Program-made: the position numbers and the translations under genes | Shown: piece after piece, positions 40,533 through 48,259 of the stretch | Layout: every line of letters begins with the position of its first letter | Numbering within the stretch: position 1 is the first letter of the stretch | The notes under the pieces: model-generated | What the model was told of the DNA's origin: nothing | Databases searched by the model: none | The model's input: the letters and a program-made list of their open reading frames with translations, nothing else | NCBI GenBank assembly: GCA_016195815.1 | Contig: JACPYX010000009.1 | Coordinates: 1 to 64,000, forward strand | Source of the DNA: Chloroflexota bacterium | GTDB lineage: Bacteria; Chloroflexota; Anaerolineae; Anaerolineales; Villigracilaceae | DNA: 64,000 nucleotides | Reading direction: 5' to 3'

Positions 40533-43500
40533 TTAGAACCCTTCAAGTTTGCTGAGATCGGCAACTCCGTTTGAGAGCGCCGCAATTCTTTGCAGGAGTG
40601 CGAGGCGATTTTCTTTCAAAGTCTTATCATCTGCCATGACCAGCACTTTATCAAAAAACTCATTGACGGCGGGAATCATCGGCATAAACGCGTTCAGGAA
40701 ATCGTCCACGCTTCCTTCCGCCCTCGAAGCGGACTCGGCTTTCTCCAGGGCTTTGGACAACGCCTGCTCCTGTTTTTCGGCAAAGTACTTTTTATCAACT
40801 TTGAAGATTTCTTTTTGATCGCGCGTAATTCTTACACAGCGCGCGAACGCAGGCAGAATCTCATGCCAATCTTCGCGCTCCACCCACGCCTGGAGTTGCT
40901 TCACGGCTCGGGCCGACGCGGCCGGGTTGGCGGATTGCTCCGCAAGGATGGCATCCACCACATCGTGCTTGTAGCCCGCATCATTTAATACAACTTTCAA
41001 ACGACCCGCCAGAAAATCTAAAATTTGTTTCTGCACTTCATCACTGACTTTGACCGGCTGCGTCTTGGCAGATTTTTTCACGGCTTCAGCGAGATCAAAA
41101 TCAACATCATGCTCGATCAACGGCTGGACAACACCAATCGCGGCGCGGCGTAGGCCGAACGGATCTTTCGCGCCAGTGGGAGCGAGTCCTGCCGCGAAAA
41201 GGCCGACCAACGAGTCGAGTCTGTCAGCCAATGCAACCGCGAGACCAGCCCTCGTTTTTGGCACAGCTTGATATTGCTCACCGATTGCGTCAGCCACTTC
41301 TTTAGGTTCGCCAGAACGCAAAGCATATTCACGTCCTATCACACCTTGAAGGGACGTCATTTCAGTGACCATTTGAGTCACGAGGTCGGCTTTGGCGAGG
41401 AAGGTTGCGCGGTGCGTGTTACGTGTTTCGTGTTCCGTTAGTCCGAGCATGGCCGCGAGTTGATCGGCAAGTTTCAATATGCGTTCGGATTTATCCAACA
41501 TCGAGCCAAGTTTGGTGTGGAAGGTAAGTCCAGAAAGTTGTGCGCGATAATCTTCAAGGGGACGCTTGACATCTTCGCGGACAAAGAAGTTCGCATCCGC
41601 AAAGCGCGCGCCGAGGACATGTTCGTTCCCTTCGCGGACGGTGTCCACGCCAATGTCGTCGCCGTTGCGGATGGCAATAAAGTGAGGCAAAAGGGATGTG
41701 TCAGGTTGCCCAGTATCAAGTGTCAGATTCTTGCTCGACTTGACACTTGATCCAGGAACACTTGACACCTTTCGTACAGGGAAATATCTCTGATGTTTCT
41801 TCATCACGGAAATCAACACGTCGCGCGGCAGGGACAGGAATTCTTCACTGAACCCGCCCATGACGGCGGTGGGCAATTCGATGAGATTCGCCACTTCGCT
41901 GAGAAGATCATCATCAATGATGGCTTCGCCGCCGACGAGGGACGCCGCCTGCTTGACCTGCTCCAGGATGGAGGCTTTGCGTTCTTCCTTATCCAAAACG
42001 ATTCCCGATTCCCGAATCACGTTGAAATATTTATCCGCAGAAGGTATTTTGATTTCGGGTGAGTCGTAGGGGCGCAGGCCGCGCGTCACATTACCTGATG
42101 TCACGCCCGCGCATTCAAATGGAATCACCTGATCGCCGAGCAGTGCCACGTACCAGCGAATCGGACGAGAGAACGAAACGCCAGAGTCGTTCCAGCGCAT
42201 GGACTTCTCGAACTTGATGCTCTCCACCAACTTTGGCAACGCTTCGGCAAGGACTTCGGGAGTCGGGCGTCCTTTTTGCTTCACAACTGCGAAGACATAT
42301 TTGCCGCCGTTCTCTTCGCGGACTTCAAGGTCTTCGACTTTGATTCCGTTTTTCTTTGCAAAGCCTTGCGCGGCGGGAGAGGCGATTCCATTTTTATCGA
42401 AGGCCTTATCCGCCGGCGGACCTTTGACGAGCTCTTCGCGGTCAGGTTGATTCGGGGCGAGAGAGTCAATCGAAACGGCGAGCCGCCTCGGGGTCGAAAA
42501 GATGCGGACGTCTTTGTGGTCAAGATGAAGTTCATCGAGCAGAGTCGGCACACGGGCTGTCAAATGCGCGTGAGTAGTATCCACATCAGAAGCGGGGAGT
42601 TCTTCAATGCCGATTTCGAAGAGCAGGGATTGGGGAGTAGTGAGTAGAGAGTAGGCAGCGGGTTTACCAGTCTCTATTCTCTTTTCACTACTCTCTTCCA
42701 ATAACGGATATTCAAGCCCCTTGCGCTGTTCGCTATAACTTTCAGCCACCTTGCGAGCCAGTTCCCTTATCCTTCTAAAAAACGCCTGTCTTTCTGCAAC
42801 AGAGATCGCGCCACGTGTATCTAAAATATTGAACGAGTGCGAACATTTCAAAACGTAGTCGTGCGCGGGGACGATCAGACCCGCGGCGAGACAGGCGTCG
42901 GCTTCGGCGGAGAAGAGGTCATACATTTTGCGGACGCGTTCGACGTCGGCGGTTTCGAAATAATATTTGGAATGTTCAAATTCTTCCTGACGGCGAATCT
43001 CGCCATAACTTACACCCGCGCCCCATTCTTCATCCCAGATGGCTTTGGCATTGTTGAGCGCGATCAGGATGCGTTCGAGTCCGTAAGTGATCTCAACCGA
43101 GACGGGGTCAAGCGCCACGCCGCCCATCTGCTGGAAGTAGGTGAACTGCGTGATCTCCTGCCCGTCGAGCCAGACCTCCCAGCCCAAGCCCCAGGCGGAG
43201 ATGGCAGGCTGTTCCCAGTTGTCTTCCACGAAGCGGATGTCGTGTTTACGCGGGTCAATGCCGAGGGCTTTGAGCGACTCGAGATAGAGTTCCTGCGGAT
43301 TGCCGGGATCAGGTTTGAGAATCACTTGAAATTGAGTATGCAATTGAAAGCGGTTGGGGTTCTCGCCGTAACGCCCGTCATCCGGGCGGACAGATGGCTC
43401 GACGTAAGCGACGTTCCACGGTTCGGGTCCGAGCACGCGCAGGAAGGTGTTGGGATTCATCGTCCCTGCGCCGACCTGGGTGTAGTAGGGCTGTGTGATC

Positions 43501-43565
43501 AGGCATCCGTGCGAGGCCCAGAAGGATTGGAGGTTGAGGATGATTTCTTGAAAGGAGGAAGACAT
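40533..43565 (-). CDS. glyQS: Glycyl-tRNA synthetase, fused alpha and beta subunits
   Basis: 1010 aa. Residues 1-285 are the catalytic alpha subunit ([49 protein letters not shown]). From about 315 the beta subunit follows ([20 protein letters not shown]-type body; C-terminal DALR-like anticodon-binding region). It charges tRNA-Gly. Fusions of GlyQ and GlyS are known in some phyla. The linker at about 290-310 and a stretch at about 598-622 are coded by palindromic DNA that appears inserted in frame, and [12 protein letters not shown] near 710 is coded by a CGTGTT triplicate. A -10 box lies at 43613. Confidence 0.95.
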   Translation of the reverse strand: MSSSFQEIILNLQSFWASHGCLITQPYYTQVGAGTMNPNTFLRVLGPEPWNVAYVEPSVRPDDGRYGENPNRFQLHTQFQVILKPDPGNPQELYLESLKALGIDPRKHDIRFVEDNWEQPAISAWGLGWEVWLDGQEITQFTYFQQMGGVALDPVSVEITYGLERILIALNNAKAIWDEEWGAGVSYGEIRRQEEFEHSKYYFETADVERVRKMYDLFSAEADACLAAGLIVPAHDYVLKCSHSFNILDTRGAISVAERQAFFRRIRELARKVAESYSEQRKGLEYPLLEESSEKRIETGKPAAYSLLTTPQSLLFEIGIEELPASDVDTTHAHLTARVPTLLDELHLDHKDVRIFSTPRRLAVSIDSLAPNQPDREELVKGPPADKAFDKNGIASPAAQGFAKKNGIKVEDLEVREENGGKYVFAVVKQKGRPTPEVLAEALPKLVESIKFEKSMRWNDSGVSFSRPIRWYVALLGDQVIPFECAGVTSGNVTRGLRPYDSPEIKIPSADKYFNVIRESGIVLDKEERKASILEQVKQAASLVGGEAIIDDDLLSEVANLIELPTAVMGGFSEEFLSLPRDVLISVMKKHQRYFPVRKVSSVPGSSVKSSKNLTLDTGQPDTSLLPHFIAIRNGDDIGVDTVREGNEHVLGARFADANFFVREDVKRPLEDYRAQLSGLTFHTKLGSMLDKSERILKLADQLAAMLGLTEHETRNTHRATFLAKADLVTQMVTEMTSLQGVIGREYALRSGEPKEVADAIGEQYQAVPKTRAGLAVALADRLDSLVGLFAAGLAPTGAKDPFGLRRAAIGVVQPLIEHDVDFDLAEAVKKSAKTQPVKVSDEVQKQILDFLAGRLKVVLNDAGYKHDVVDAILAEQSANPAASARAVKQLQAWVEREDWHEILPAFARCVRITRDQKEIFKVDKKYFAEKQEQALSKALEKAESASRAEGSVDDFLNAFMPMIPAVNEFFDKVLVMADDKTLKENRLALLQRIAALSNGVADLSKLEGF
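41414..41435. repeat. Short tandem CGTGTT motif inside glyQS
   Basis: Three imperfect copies of CGTGTTN in a row within the beta-subunit coding region, giving an unusual THETR-like polar run. It resembles the other low-complexity phrases in this genome. Confidence 0.45.
41715..41751. repeat. In-frame palindrome inside glyQS (beta subunit)
   Basis: Perfect 11-bp arms ATCAAGTGTCA / TGACACTTGAT around 15 nt, with a further TTGACAC copy at about 41763. It codes for Ser/Asp/Thr-rich residues between FPVRK and [11 protein letters not shown], where other GlyS proteins have only a few residues. Confidence 0.6.
42636..42694. repeat. In-frame palindrome in the GlyQ-GlyS linker
   Basis: Arms of 20 bp, GAGTAGTGAGTAGAGAGTAG and CTATTCTCTTTTCACTACTC, pair with three mismatches around a 19-nt centre. 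They encode part of the linker between the alpha and beta parts. A related phrase (GTGAGTAGTGAATAGTAAATAG type) lies in the ABC-F leader at about 10327-10349. Confidence 0.65.
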
Positions 43566-43612
43566 AGTTATCAGTGACCAGTTTTCAGTTGGCAGATTTT
43601 TGTTGCGAGGGG

Positions 43613-43618
43613 ATTATA
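43613..43618 (-). promoter_or_regulatory. -10 box TATAAT upstream of glyQS
   Basis: Perfect TATAAT on the minus strand 47 nt before the glyQS start. The leader contains a quasi-repeated AACTGAAAACTGGTCACTGA phrase and no T-box element. Confidence 0.5.
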
Positions 43619-43633
43619 ACTGATGGAGAATGG

Positions 43634-43672
43634 AAAATGGATCATGGAGGGTATACCATGATCCATCTTTTT
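43634..43672 (-). terminator. Bidirectional terminator hairpin
   Basis: Perfect 11-bp stem ATGGATCATGG / CCATGATCCAT with T-runs on both strands. On the minus strand it would end the TIR-like gene transcript. Confidence 0.7.
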
Positions 43673-43736
43673 GCGCTTCACGCGACGGGGAAAGTTGATT
43701 CTGTTTCGAGGGGCATTTATCTGCGCCTTTGCCAGG

Positions 43737-44432
43737 CTATTTTTTTTCTTTTTTCCTTTGCTCCTTAATCGACTCGGCTTTCGCTAATCTCTTTTCGATA
43801 AAAGGAGATGATGGAGGTCCTTCACGTCTAGTGTTATTTAGTTGATTGTTTAAGACAACCAGCTCGCTCTTTACATCTCCAACACTAAGATAAATATTCT
43901 CCAGCTGCTCTAAAAGATTTAGCAAAGTTTCCTTCTCTGCATCCGATTTAGGACTATCAAAAATTCCTTTAAGTTGGCGAACCTGAAGAACATACGGGAT
44001 GATAATATTTTCATCTGCTTCGATTGAGCGTATCTGGTATCTCAATTCGTTTTTCGCCTTTTCAGCAGCCTCAACATTATCTATCCTAATTGGAATTACA
44101 CGGAAATCATATACATCAAAGGGAATTTTTTCGCCTTGCTTCATTACATGAATGGTTGGTTTTTGAAGAAGATGTCGAATTGCAAGTTCATAAAATACGT
44201 TAGGATTGCCCTCTGTTAAATCTGCAACAACAAGAGCATCCTCAACTAGGTGCTTCATTATCTCTAGCGTTATCGAGCCTGGTCTAGAAATAGAGTCTGA
44301 CCGTACTGGATTCTCATACTTAAATTCTGAAGTAACGGGTGTAATTATATATTTGAGAATCTGATCAGACCAGTCACGTGTAGGCGTTTTTTCATCTCCA
44401 ATTGGACCGATGAAGAAACAGGTTTTGTTCAT
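43737..44432 (-). CDS. TIR-like / nucleoside deoxyribosyltransferase-like protein, possible defence effector
   Basis: 231 aa. NKTCFFIGPIGDEKTPTRDW opens a flavodoxin-like fold; HLVEDALVVADLTEGNPNVF followed by YELAIRH is the diagnostic ADLTxxNPNVFYELxxxH motif of TIR-like nucleotide-hydrolase families, with the conserved Glu. Residues 170-231 form a charged coiled coil ending in a Lys-rich tail. Relatives occur in bacterial conflict and nucleotide-signalling systems and may hydrolyse NAD or nucleotides. AT-rich composition unlike the neighbouring core genes suggests transfer. A CBS protein gene lies 71 nt upstream on the same strand. The activity is inferred. Confidence 0.7.
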   Translation of the reverse strand: MNKTCFFIGPIGDEKTPTRDWSDQILKYIITPVTSEFKYENPVRSDSISRPGSITLEIMKHLVEDALVVADLTEGNPNVFYELAIRHLLQKPTIHVMKQGEKIPFDVYDFRVIPIRIDNVEAAEKAKNELRYQIRSIEADENIIIPYVLQVRQLKGIFDSPKSDAEKETLLNLLEQLENIYLSVGDVKSELVVLNNQLNNTRREGPPSSPFIEKRLAKAESIKEQRKKEKK

Positions 44433-44503
44433 GATTATCCTCGCTTACAGCTATTTTCGAAACGAATGCTATTCTTTACTTAGACAGTAAAAAAATAACA
44501 ACA

Positions 44504-44881
44504 TCAATACTGGTTAAGAACATCGGTAATACTAACCATACCAACAATACTCCCGCTTCCATCCATTACTGGCAAATGCTTGACACCAGCATTTATCATT
44601 TCCTCCCTTGCTTTTTCTATCGTCCAATCGGAACGAGCAGTATGTGTTATGGGTGAAGCATATGTCCCTACAAGTATGACGTTGGGATCATTGCCTGAGT
44701 CAAGGGCAATTAGGAAATCCGTATCAGTAAAAATGCGCCATAGCCGTCCTCCACGCGGAGGGCGTATCAATACACTATGCGTTCCTCTTGCTCTCATTAC
44801 TTGGAGGGCTGATTCAACGCTATCATCTGGCTCTACTGTTACCAGACTTTTAGTCATAATTTCCCGAACATACTGAGCCAT
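44504..44881 (-). CDS. Tandem CBS domain protein
   Basis: 125 aa, two CBS motifs. VREIMTKSLVTVEPDDSVES opens the first and GVKHLPVMDGSGSIVGMVSI closes the second. CBS pairs bind AMP, ATP, NAD or similar ligands and control partner proteins. It stands alone here with AGGAG before the ATG. Its place upstream of a TIR-like protein gene makes a nucleotide-sensing partner role possible, but the 71-nt gap means cotranscription is not certain. Confidence 0.88.
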   Translation of the reverse strand: MAQYVREIMTKSLVTVEPDDSVESALQVMRARGTHSVLIRPPRGGRLWRIFTDTDFLIALDSGNDPNVILVGTYASPITHTARSDWTIEKAREEMINAGVKHLPVMDGSGSIVGMVSITDVLNQY

Positions 44882-44993
44882 ATTGTCTCCTAAATTTTGT
44901 CAATAGGCGTATCAATAAGCAAATTATATGCAATTATCATGTTTATCAAAAGCAATTTATCTTGCAATTTGCCAATTCCCAATCTGCCCTGGG

Positions 44994-45184
44994 AGGAGTT
45001 TGGCTTTGTCCAGCCACACATCCACACGCCGTCTTCCCTGGCACCGCCCGCCAGGGCAGGTGTGGTGAGGCGGGCCCTTCGGGAGCGCATTGACGCGGTC
45101 ACAGCCTGTGCCACGAAGTGGTATCCGCGTGGGCGTGGCATAAAAATACTTTCAAAGGTCGTTTTGATTCAATCATAAATGTCC
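44994..45184 (+). repeat. Direct repeat DR-B, copy 1 (~190 bp)
   Basis: Imperfect direct repeat of 45899-46081. The best matching blocks are AGGAGTTTGGCTTTGTC, CCCTGGCACCGCCCG and GTGCCACGAAGTGGTATCCG. It ends in a diverged AT-rich tail. The two copies flank the MntA-HepT type gene pair. Inverted pieces such as TGCCAC/GTGGCA occur inside, but there are no integron attC core sites. Confidence 0.8.
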
Positions 45185-45230
45185 CACCGAAAATGGTGTA
45201 ATTGAATTATACGAGCATTTTCACCTGTTG

Positions 45231-45236
45231 TATAAT
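45231..45236 (+). promoter_or_regulatory. -10 box TATAAT of the MNT-HEPN pair
   Basis: Perfect TATAAT 6 nt before the ATG at 45243. A TTGAAT lies 23 nt further upstream, too far for a standard -35. Predicts a leaderless transcript. Confidence 0.6.
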
Positions 45237-45242
45237 CAAAGC

Positions 45243-45539
45243 ATGACACGCACCCGAAGGACTGTAATCGCCCGCATCCGCAAGCACCGCGCCCAATTGA
45301 CCAAATTGGGCGTGAAGTCATTGTCCCTGTTTGGGTCGGTTGCCCGCAGGGAAGAACGCCCAGACAGTGATGTGGACATCCTTGTTGAGTTCAAAGGGAA
45401 AGCTACGTTTGATCGTTATATGGACACAAAATTCTATCTGGAAGATTTACTTGGCTGCAAAGTTGATCTCGTTACGCCAAAGGCGATCAAACCGCGCATG
45501 AAACCGTTCATTATGCAGGATTTAATCCATGTCGCGTGA
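45243..45539 (+). CDS. mntA: MNT nucleotidyltransferase (MntA-type antitoxin)
   Basis: 98 aa from the ATG at 45243, decided by the TATAAT 6 nt upstream; an in-frame ATG at 45228 lies upstream of that box. LSLFGSVARREERPDSDVDI has the GSxxRxxxxxxSDxD catalytic motif with both Asp residues. LLGCKVDLVTPKAIKPRMKP is the usual C-terminal segment. In characterised MntA-HepT systems this enzyme adds AMP residues to a Tyr of the HEPN toxin and silences it. It overlaps the HEPN gene by 11 nt. The gene symbol reflects family, not proof. Confidence 0.88.
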   Translation: MTRTRRTVIARIRKHRAQLTKLGVKSLSLFGSVARREERPDSDVDILVEFKGKATFDRYMDTKFYLEDLLGCKVDLVTPKAIKPRMKPFIMQDLIHVA

Positions 45540-45867
45540 CGAATCTCTTTATCTCGCAGATATTCAAGAGAGCTGTGAAAAGGTCTTGAGGTTTACAAAG
45601 GGGATGACATACAAAGACTTCGTCCATGATGACTTGCGCTTTGATGCAGTTCTACGCAATCTGGAAATCATTGGTGAAGCCGTAAAGAACATTTCGGAAG
45701 AAACTCGGCAAAAATATCCCAATGTGAAATGGCGCAAAATTGCAAGCTTCCGCGATATTGTAGCTCATGAATATTTTGGAATTAACGATGAAACAGTCTG
45801 GGATATTGTTGAGAACGAGATTCCCGCCTTGTTGGAAATTGTGAAAATTATGCTTGGGGAAAGGTAA
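45529..45867 (+). CDS. hepT: HEPN ribonuclease (HepT-type toxin, DUF86)
   Basis: 112 aa, all-helical. The active-site motif RX4HXY is intact in SFRDIVAHEYFGI near residue 83; the Tyr is the residue AMPylated in studied pairs. LRNLEIIGEAVKNISEETRQ and WDIVENEIPALLEIVKIM complete the DUF86 fold. It is expected to cleave RNA unless modified by its MNT partner. Unlike the chimera at 533-829, this pair looks complete. It sits between the two DR-B copies. Confidence 0.9.
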   Translation: MSRDESLYLADIQESCEKVLRFTKGMTYKDFVHDDLRFDAVLRNLEIIGEAVKNISEETRQKYPNVKWRKIASFRDIVAHEYFGINDETVWDIVENEIPALLEIVKIMLGER

Positions 45868-45898
45868 CACACAAACCTATTTTGCGTTTTCGGGTAGC

Positions 45899-46081
45899 AG
45901 GAGTTTGGCTTTGTCGAACCACGCGTCCACGTCGTTTTCCCTGGCACCGCCCGTCAGGGCATGTGTGGTCAGGCGGCGTAGAGTCCGCGCACGGGGTCAC
46001 GGCCTGTGCCACGAAGTGGTATCCGCGTGGGCATGACACAGAAAAACTTTGAGGGGTCGCTTTGGTTCGGACATATCCGTC
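45899..46081 (+). repeat. Direct repeat DR-B, copy 2 (~183 bp)
   Basis: Second copy of the repeat at 44994-45184, same orientation, roughly three quarters identical by eye. It begins 31 nt after the HEPN stop codon and ends just before the Doc toxin gene that reads the other way. Confidence 0.8.
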
Positions 46082-46084
46082 CTG

Positions 46085-46471
46085 CTACGATAATTCGGTA
46101 ATATGGTTTCTCAACCAATCGGTAAATGTACTGCGATCTACTTTGCCAGAAGCAACATCAAGCACAACTTCCACTTGTTCGTCCACGCTTGCGGAAATCT
46201 CGTAGCCGTTCAACATCAGAAAGGTTTCCAGCGCGGCATGGCCTGCACGTTTATTTCCATCAACAAAGGGATGATTTTGAATCAATGAAAATCCGAGCGC
46301 CGAGGCTTTTTCTACAATCGTTGGATATAACTCTTCACCGTTAAAAGTCATGCGCGGCTGGGCAACTGCCGATTCCAATGCGCCGAGATCGAGAATTCCC
46401 ACCGAACCGCTCGATTGATCCATCACGCGGCTGTAAATTTCCAATACTTCTCCCACCGTTAAATAACGCAT
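46085..46471 (-). CDS. doc: Doc-type Fic toxin (death-on-curing family)
   Basis: 128 aa. The Fic-fold catalytic motif is LIQNHPFVDGNKRAGHAALE near residue 62-81, with the HPFxDGNKR form of Doc and Fic enzymes. YLTVGEVLEIYSRV at the N-terminus and ALESAVAQPRMTFNG are typical of Doc. Doc phosphorylates EF-Tu and stops translation. The gene overlaps the upstream small antitoxin-like gene by one base (TAATG), as expected of a type II module. An MNT gene lies upstream of both. Confidence 0.88.
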   Translation of the reverse strand: MRYLTVGEVLEIYSRVMDQSSGSVGILDLGALESAVAQPRMTFNGEELYPTIVEKASALGFSLIQNHPFVDGNKRAGHAALETFLMLNGYEISASVDEQVEVVLDVASGKVDRSTFTDWLRNHITELS

Positions 46472-46668
46472 TATGCTAGCCGTTTGTATAAATCTGCGTT
46501 CTTGCTCAATACTCGTTCCACAATTTTTTGAAAATCATCCAGCGGACGGGTCAATAGCTCTTCAAGGCTGGCACGCACTAATTCTTCGGGCGCAACGCGA
46601 AAACGCTCGGCAATTTCTTGCAGTTTCTTTACTCGTTCATCGGGTAATGTAATGGTAAATGTAGTCAT
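46471..46668 (-). CDS. Ribbon-helix-helix antitoxin-like protein
   Basis: 65 aa. TFTITLPDERVKKLQEIAER and the FRVAPEELVRASLEELLTRP stretch give a ribbon-helix-helix DNA-binding N-terminus. The C-terminal tail (VERVLSKNADLYKRLA) is the likely toxin-neutralising segment. It replaces Phd as the partner of Doc here. It probably represses its own operon. Its stop overlaps the doc start. Confidence 0.85.
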   Translation of the reverse strand: MTTFTITLPDERVKKLQEIAERFRVAPEELVRASLEELLTRPLDDFQKIVERVLSKNADLYKRLA

Positions 46669-46695
46669 AAGTTACCTGCTTTCTCTTACCAATCT

Positions 46696-46989
46696 CTAGG
46701 TGACACGAATCAACTCCCCCATCACACGATCTTTTATATAAGGCTTCAAACTATCAGGAGTCCCCAAGTCAACGGGACAGCCAAGCAGTTTTTCAAGGTA
46801 ATCCTGCAAAGCAAACAAGCCAAAATACCCAACAGGACGGCTGAACTCCACAAGCAAATCCACGTCACTGGTTGATGTAGCTTCATTCCTTGCCACTGAA
46901 CCAAACAGCAGCAAGGATTTCACACCGAATTGTATTGTCAGTTCGGAGCTTTTTCGTTTCAAGGCTTGGAGAACAATGTCCTGTTTCAC
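46696..46989 (-). CDS. MNT nucleotidyltransferase without an adjacent HEPN gene
   Basis: 97 aa from the GTG at 46989, which lies 7 nt downstream of a TATAAT. LLLFGSVARNEATSTSDVDL has the full catalytic motif, and LLGCPVDLGTPDSLKPYIKD the family C-terminus. The next genes on the strand are the RHH/Doc pair, 28 nt away, not a HEPN gene, so its target is not evident. It is clearly related to the MNT at 45243 but not a recent copy. Confidence 0.85.
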   Translation of the reverse strand: MKQDIVLQALKRKSSELTIQFGVKSLLLFGSVARNEATSTSDVDLLVEFSRPVGYFGLFALQDYLEKLLGCPVDLGTPDSLKPYIKDRVMGELIRVT

Positions 46990-46996
46990 ATCAAAT

Positions 46997-47002
46997 ATTA
47001 TA
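46997..47002 (-). promoter_or_regulatory. -10 box TATAAT of the MNT-RHH-Doc group
   Basis: Perfect TATAAT on the minus strand, 7 nt before the GTG at 46989; supports that start and a leaderless transcript. Confidence 0.5.
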
Positions 47003-47251
47003 CGTCAATTACTCGCCCACAGCCTTGCGGGTTCCAATTCCCAATCATCCATCAACGGACTTGAGCGGACGGCGTCCGCTTTTATCCGCGATTCCGTGAA
47101 GGAGCCCGTTTACGAATGTGTCCGCGCGGTCTTTGACCAGGCGGGTGTGGTCAACCCGATCCTGCGGGGAGCTTGACAGTCGGCTGTTAAAGATGTTTGA
47201 CGTTCGTGGTAAACTGACCGTTGAAAACAATGAAAAGGTGTTTTACGCCTC

Positions 47252-48247
47252 ATGTCTACCAGAACCGTAACCAGCGTCGCTTGCGCTAACATCGCATTCA
47301 TAAAATACTGGGGCAACCGCGACGAGTCATTGCGCCTGCCTGCCAACGGTTCGATCTCAATGAACCTGGATGGACTCTTCACGCGTACCAGCGTTACTTT
47401 CTCCGCATCAACCCAGACCGATAAACTGTTCCTGAACAAAACATCTATTCACGGCCCCGGCCTTGATCGCGTCAGCGCCATGCTCGATCTGGTGCGCGGC
47501 ATGGCCGGGACGAATCAACGCGCTGAAGTTATCAGCGAGAATAACTTTCCATCCGGCGCGGGGATCGCATCATCCGCATCAGCGTTTGCGGCTTTGGCTC
47601 TCGCGTCCAGCAAGGCCGCGGGGCTGGACTTGAGCGAGCGCGACCTCTCGCGCCTGGCGCGTCGCGGCTCGGGTTCCGCGTCACGCTCCATTCCCGCCGG
47701 ATTCGTTGAATGGCAGGCCGGCACGGACGATGAGGATTCGTTCGCTGTTTCGATCGCGCCTCCCGCACACTGGCAATTGGCGGACTGTATCGCTATTGTC
47801 AGTTCTGTTCATAAAAAAACCGGTTCCACCGAGGGTCATGCCATCGCAAAGACGAGTCCATTGCAAAATGCGCGCGTGGCCGATGCGCCGCGCCGGCTGG
47901 ACTTGTGCCGCCGCGCGATTCTGGACCGCGATTTCGATGCGCTGGCGGCAATCGTCGAACTTGATTCGGATATGATGCACGCTGTGATGATGACTTCATC
48001 GCCGGCCCTGCACTACTGGCAACCCGCCAGCCTGGCGGTGATGAAAGCCGTCCAACAGTGGCGCGAGGAGGGAAGTCCGGTTTGTTATACGGTGGATGCC
48101 GGGGCGAATATCCACGTCATTTGTCTGGAAAAAGAAGCGGAGCAGATTGCGTTGCGTTTGCGTAAGATCGCAGGTGTTAAAGATGTGCTTACGGCGCGCC
48201 CGGGTGGTTCGGCAAAAGTGATAGAGCAAAAACAAATTGTCGAATGA
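47252..48247 (+). CDS. mvaD: Diphosphomevalonate decarboxylase
   Basis: 331 aa GHMP-kinase superfamily enzyme. SVACANIAFIKYWGNRDESL and the RLPANGSISMNLDG stretch are the N-terminal substrate loop; FPSGAGIASSASAFAALALA is the ATP-binding loop; GSGSASRSIPAGFVEW and YTVDAGANIHVICLEKEAE complete the fold. It makes isopentenyl diphosphate from diphosphomevalonate, so the organism has at least the end of the mevalonate pathway. AAGGTG precedes the start. gatA follows after 12 nt. Confidence 0.95.
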   Translation: MSTRTVTSVACANIAFIKYWGNRDESLRLPANGSISMNLDGLFTRTSVTFSASTQTDKLFLNKTSIHGPGLDRVSAMLDLVRGMAGTNQRAEVISENNFPSGAGIASSASAFAALALASSKAAGLDLSERDLSRLARRGSGSASRSIPAGFVEWQAGTDDEDSFAVSIAPPAHWQLADCIAIVSSVHKKTGSTEGHAIAKTSPLQNARVADAPRRLDLCRRAILDRDFDALAAIVELDSDMMHAVMMTSSPALHYWQPASLAVMKAVQQWREEGSPVCYTVDAGANIHVICLEKEAEQIALRLRKIAGVKDVLTARPGGSAKVIEQKQIVE

Positions 48248-48259
48248 CATGAAAAATAT

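Noticed and set aside
42000-42018. GATTCCCGATTCCCGAATC in glyQS as another inserted palindrome
   Set aside because: The coded residues (IRESGIVLD) fit the normal GlyS alignment, so this may be chance or old similarity and not an insertion.
43566-43620. T-box riboswitch for glyQS
   Set aside because: The leader is under 60 nt, with no T-box sequence or terminator; the repeat-like phrase is not a T-box.
44890-46039. Minus-strand frames sharing RGYHFVAQAVT in both DR-B copies
   Set aside because: They have no ribosome site, differ outside the shared block and exist only because the DNA is repeated. Treated as part of the repeat.
44994-46081. Integron cassette with attC sites
   Set aside because: The repeats lack the core RYYYAAC/GTTRRRY sites and no integrase is present.
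46976-47176. 66-codon plus-strand frame upstream of mvaD
   Set aside because: It runs antisense into the MNT gene, has no ribosome site and no recognisable domain.
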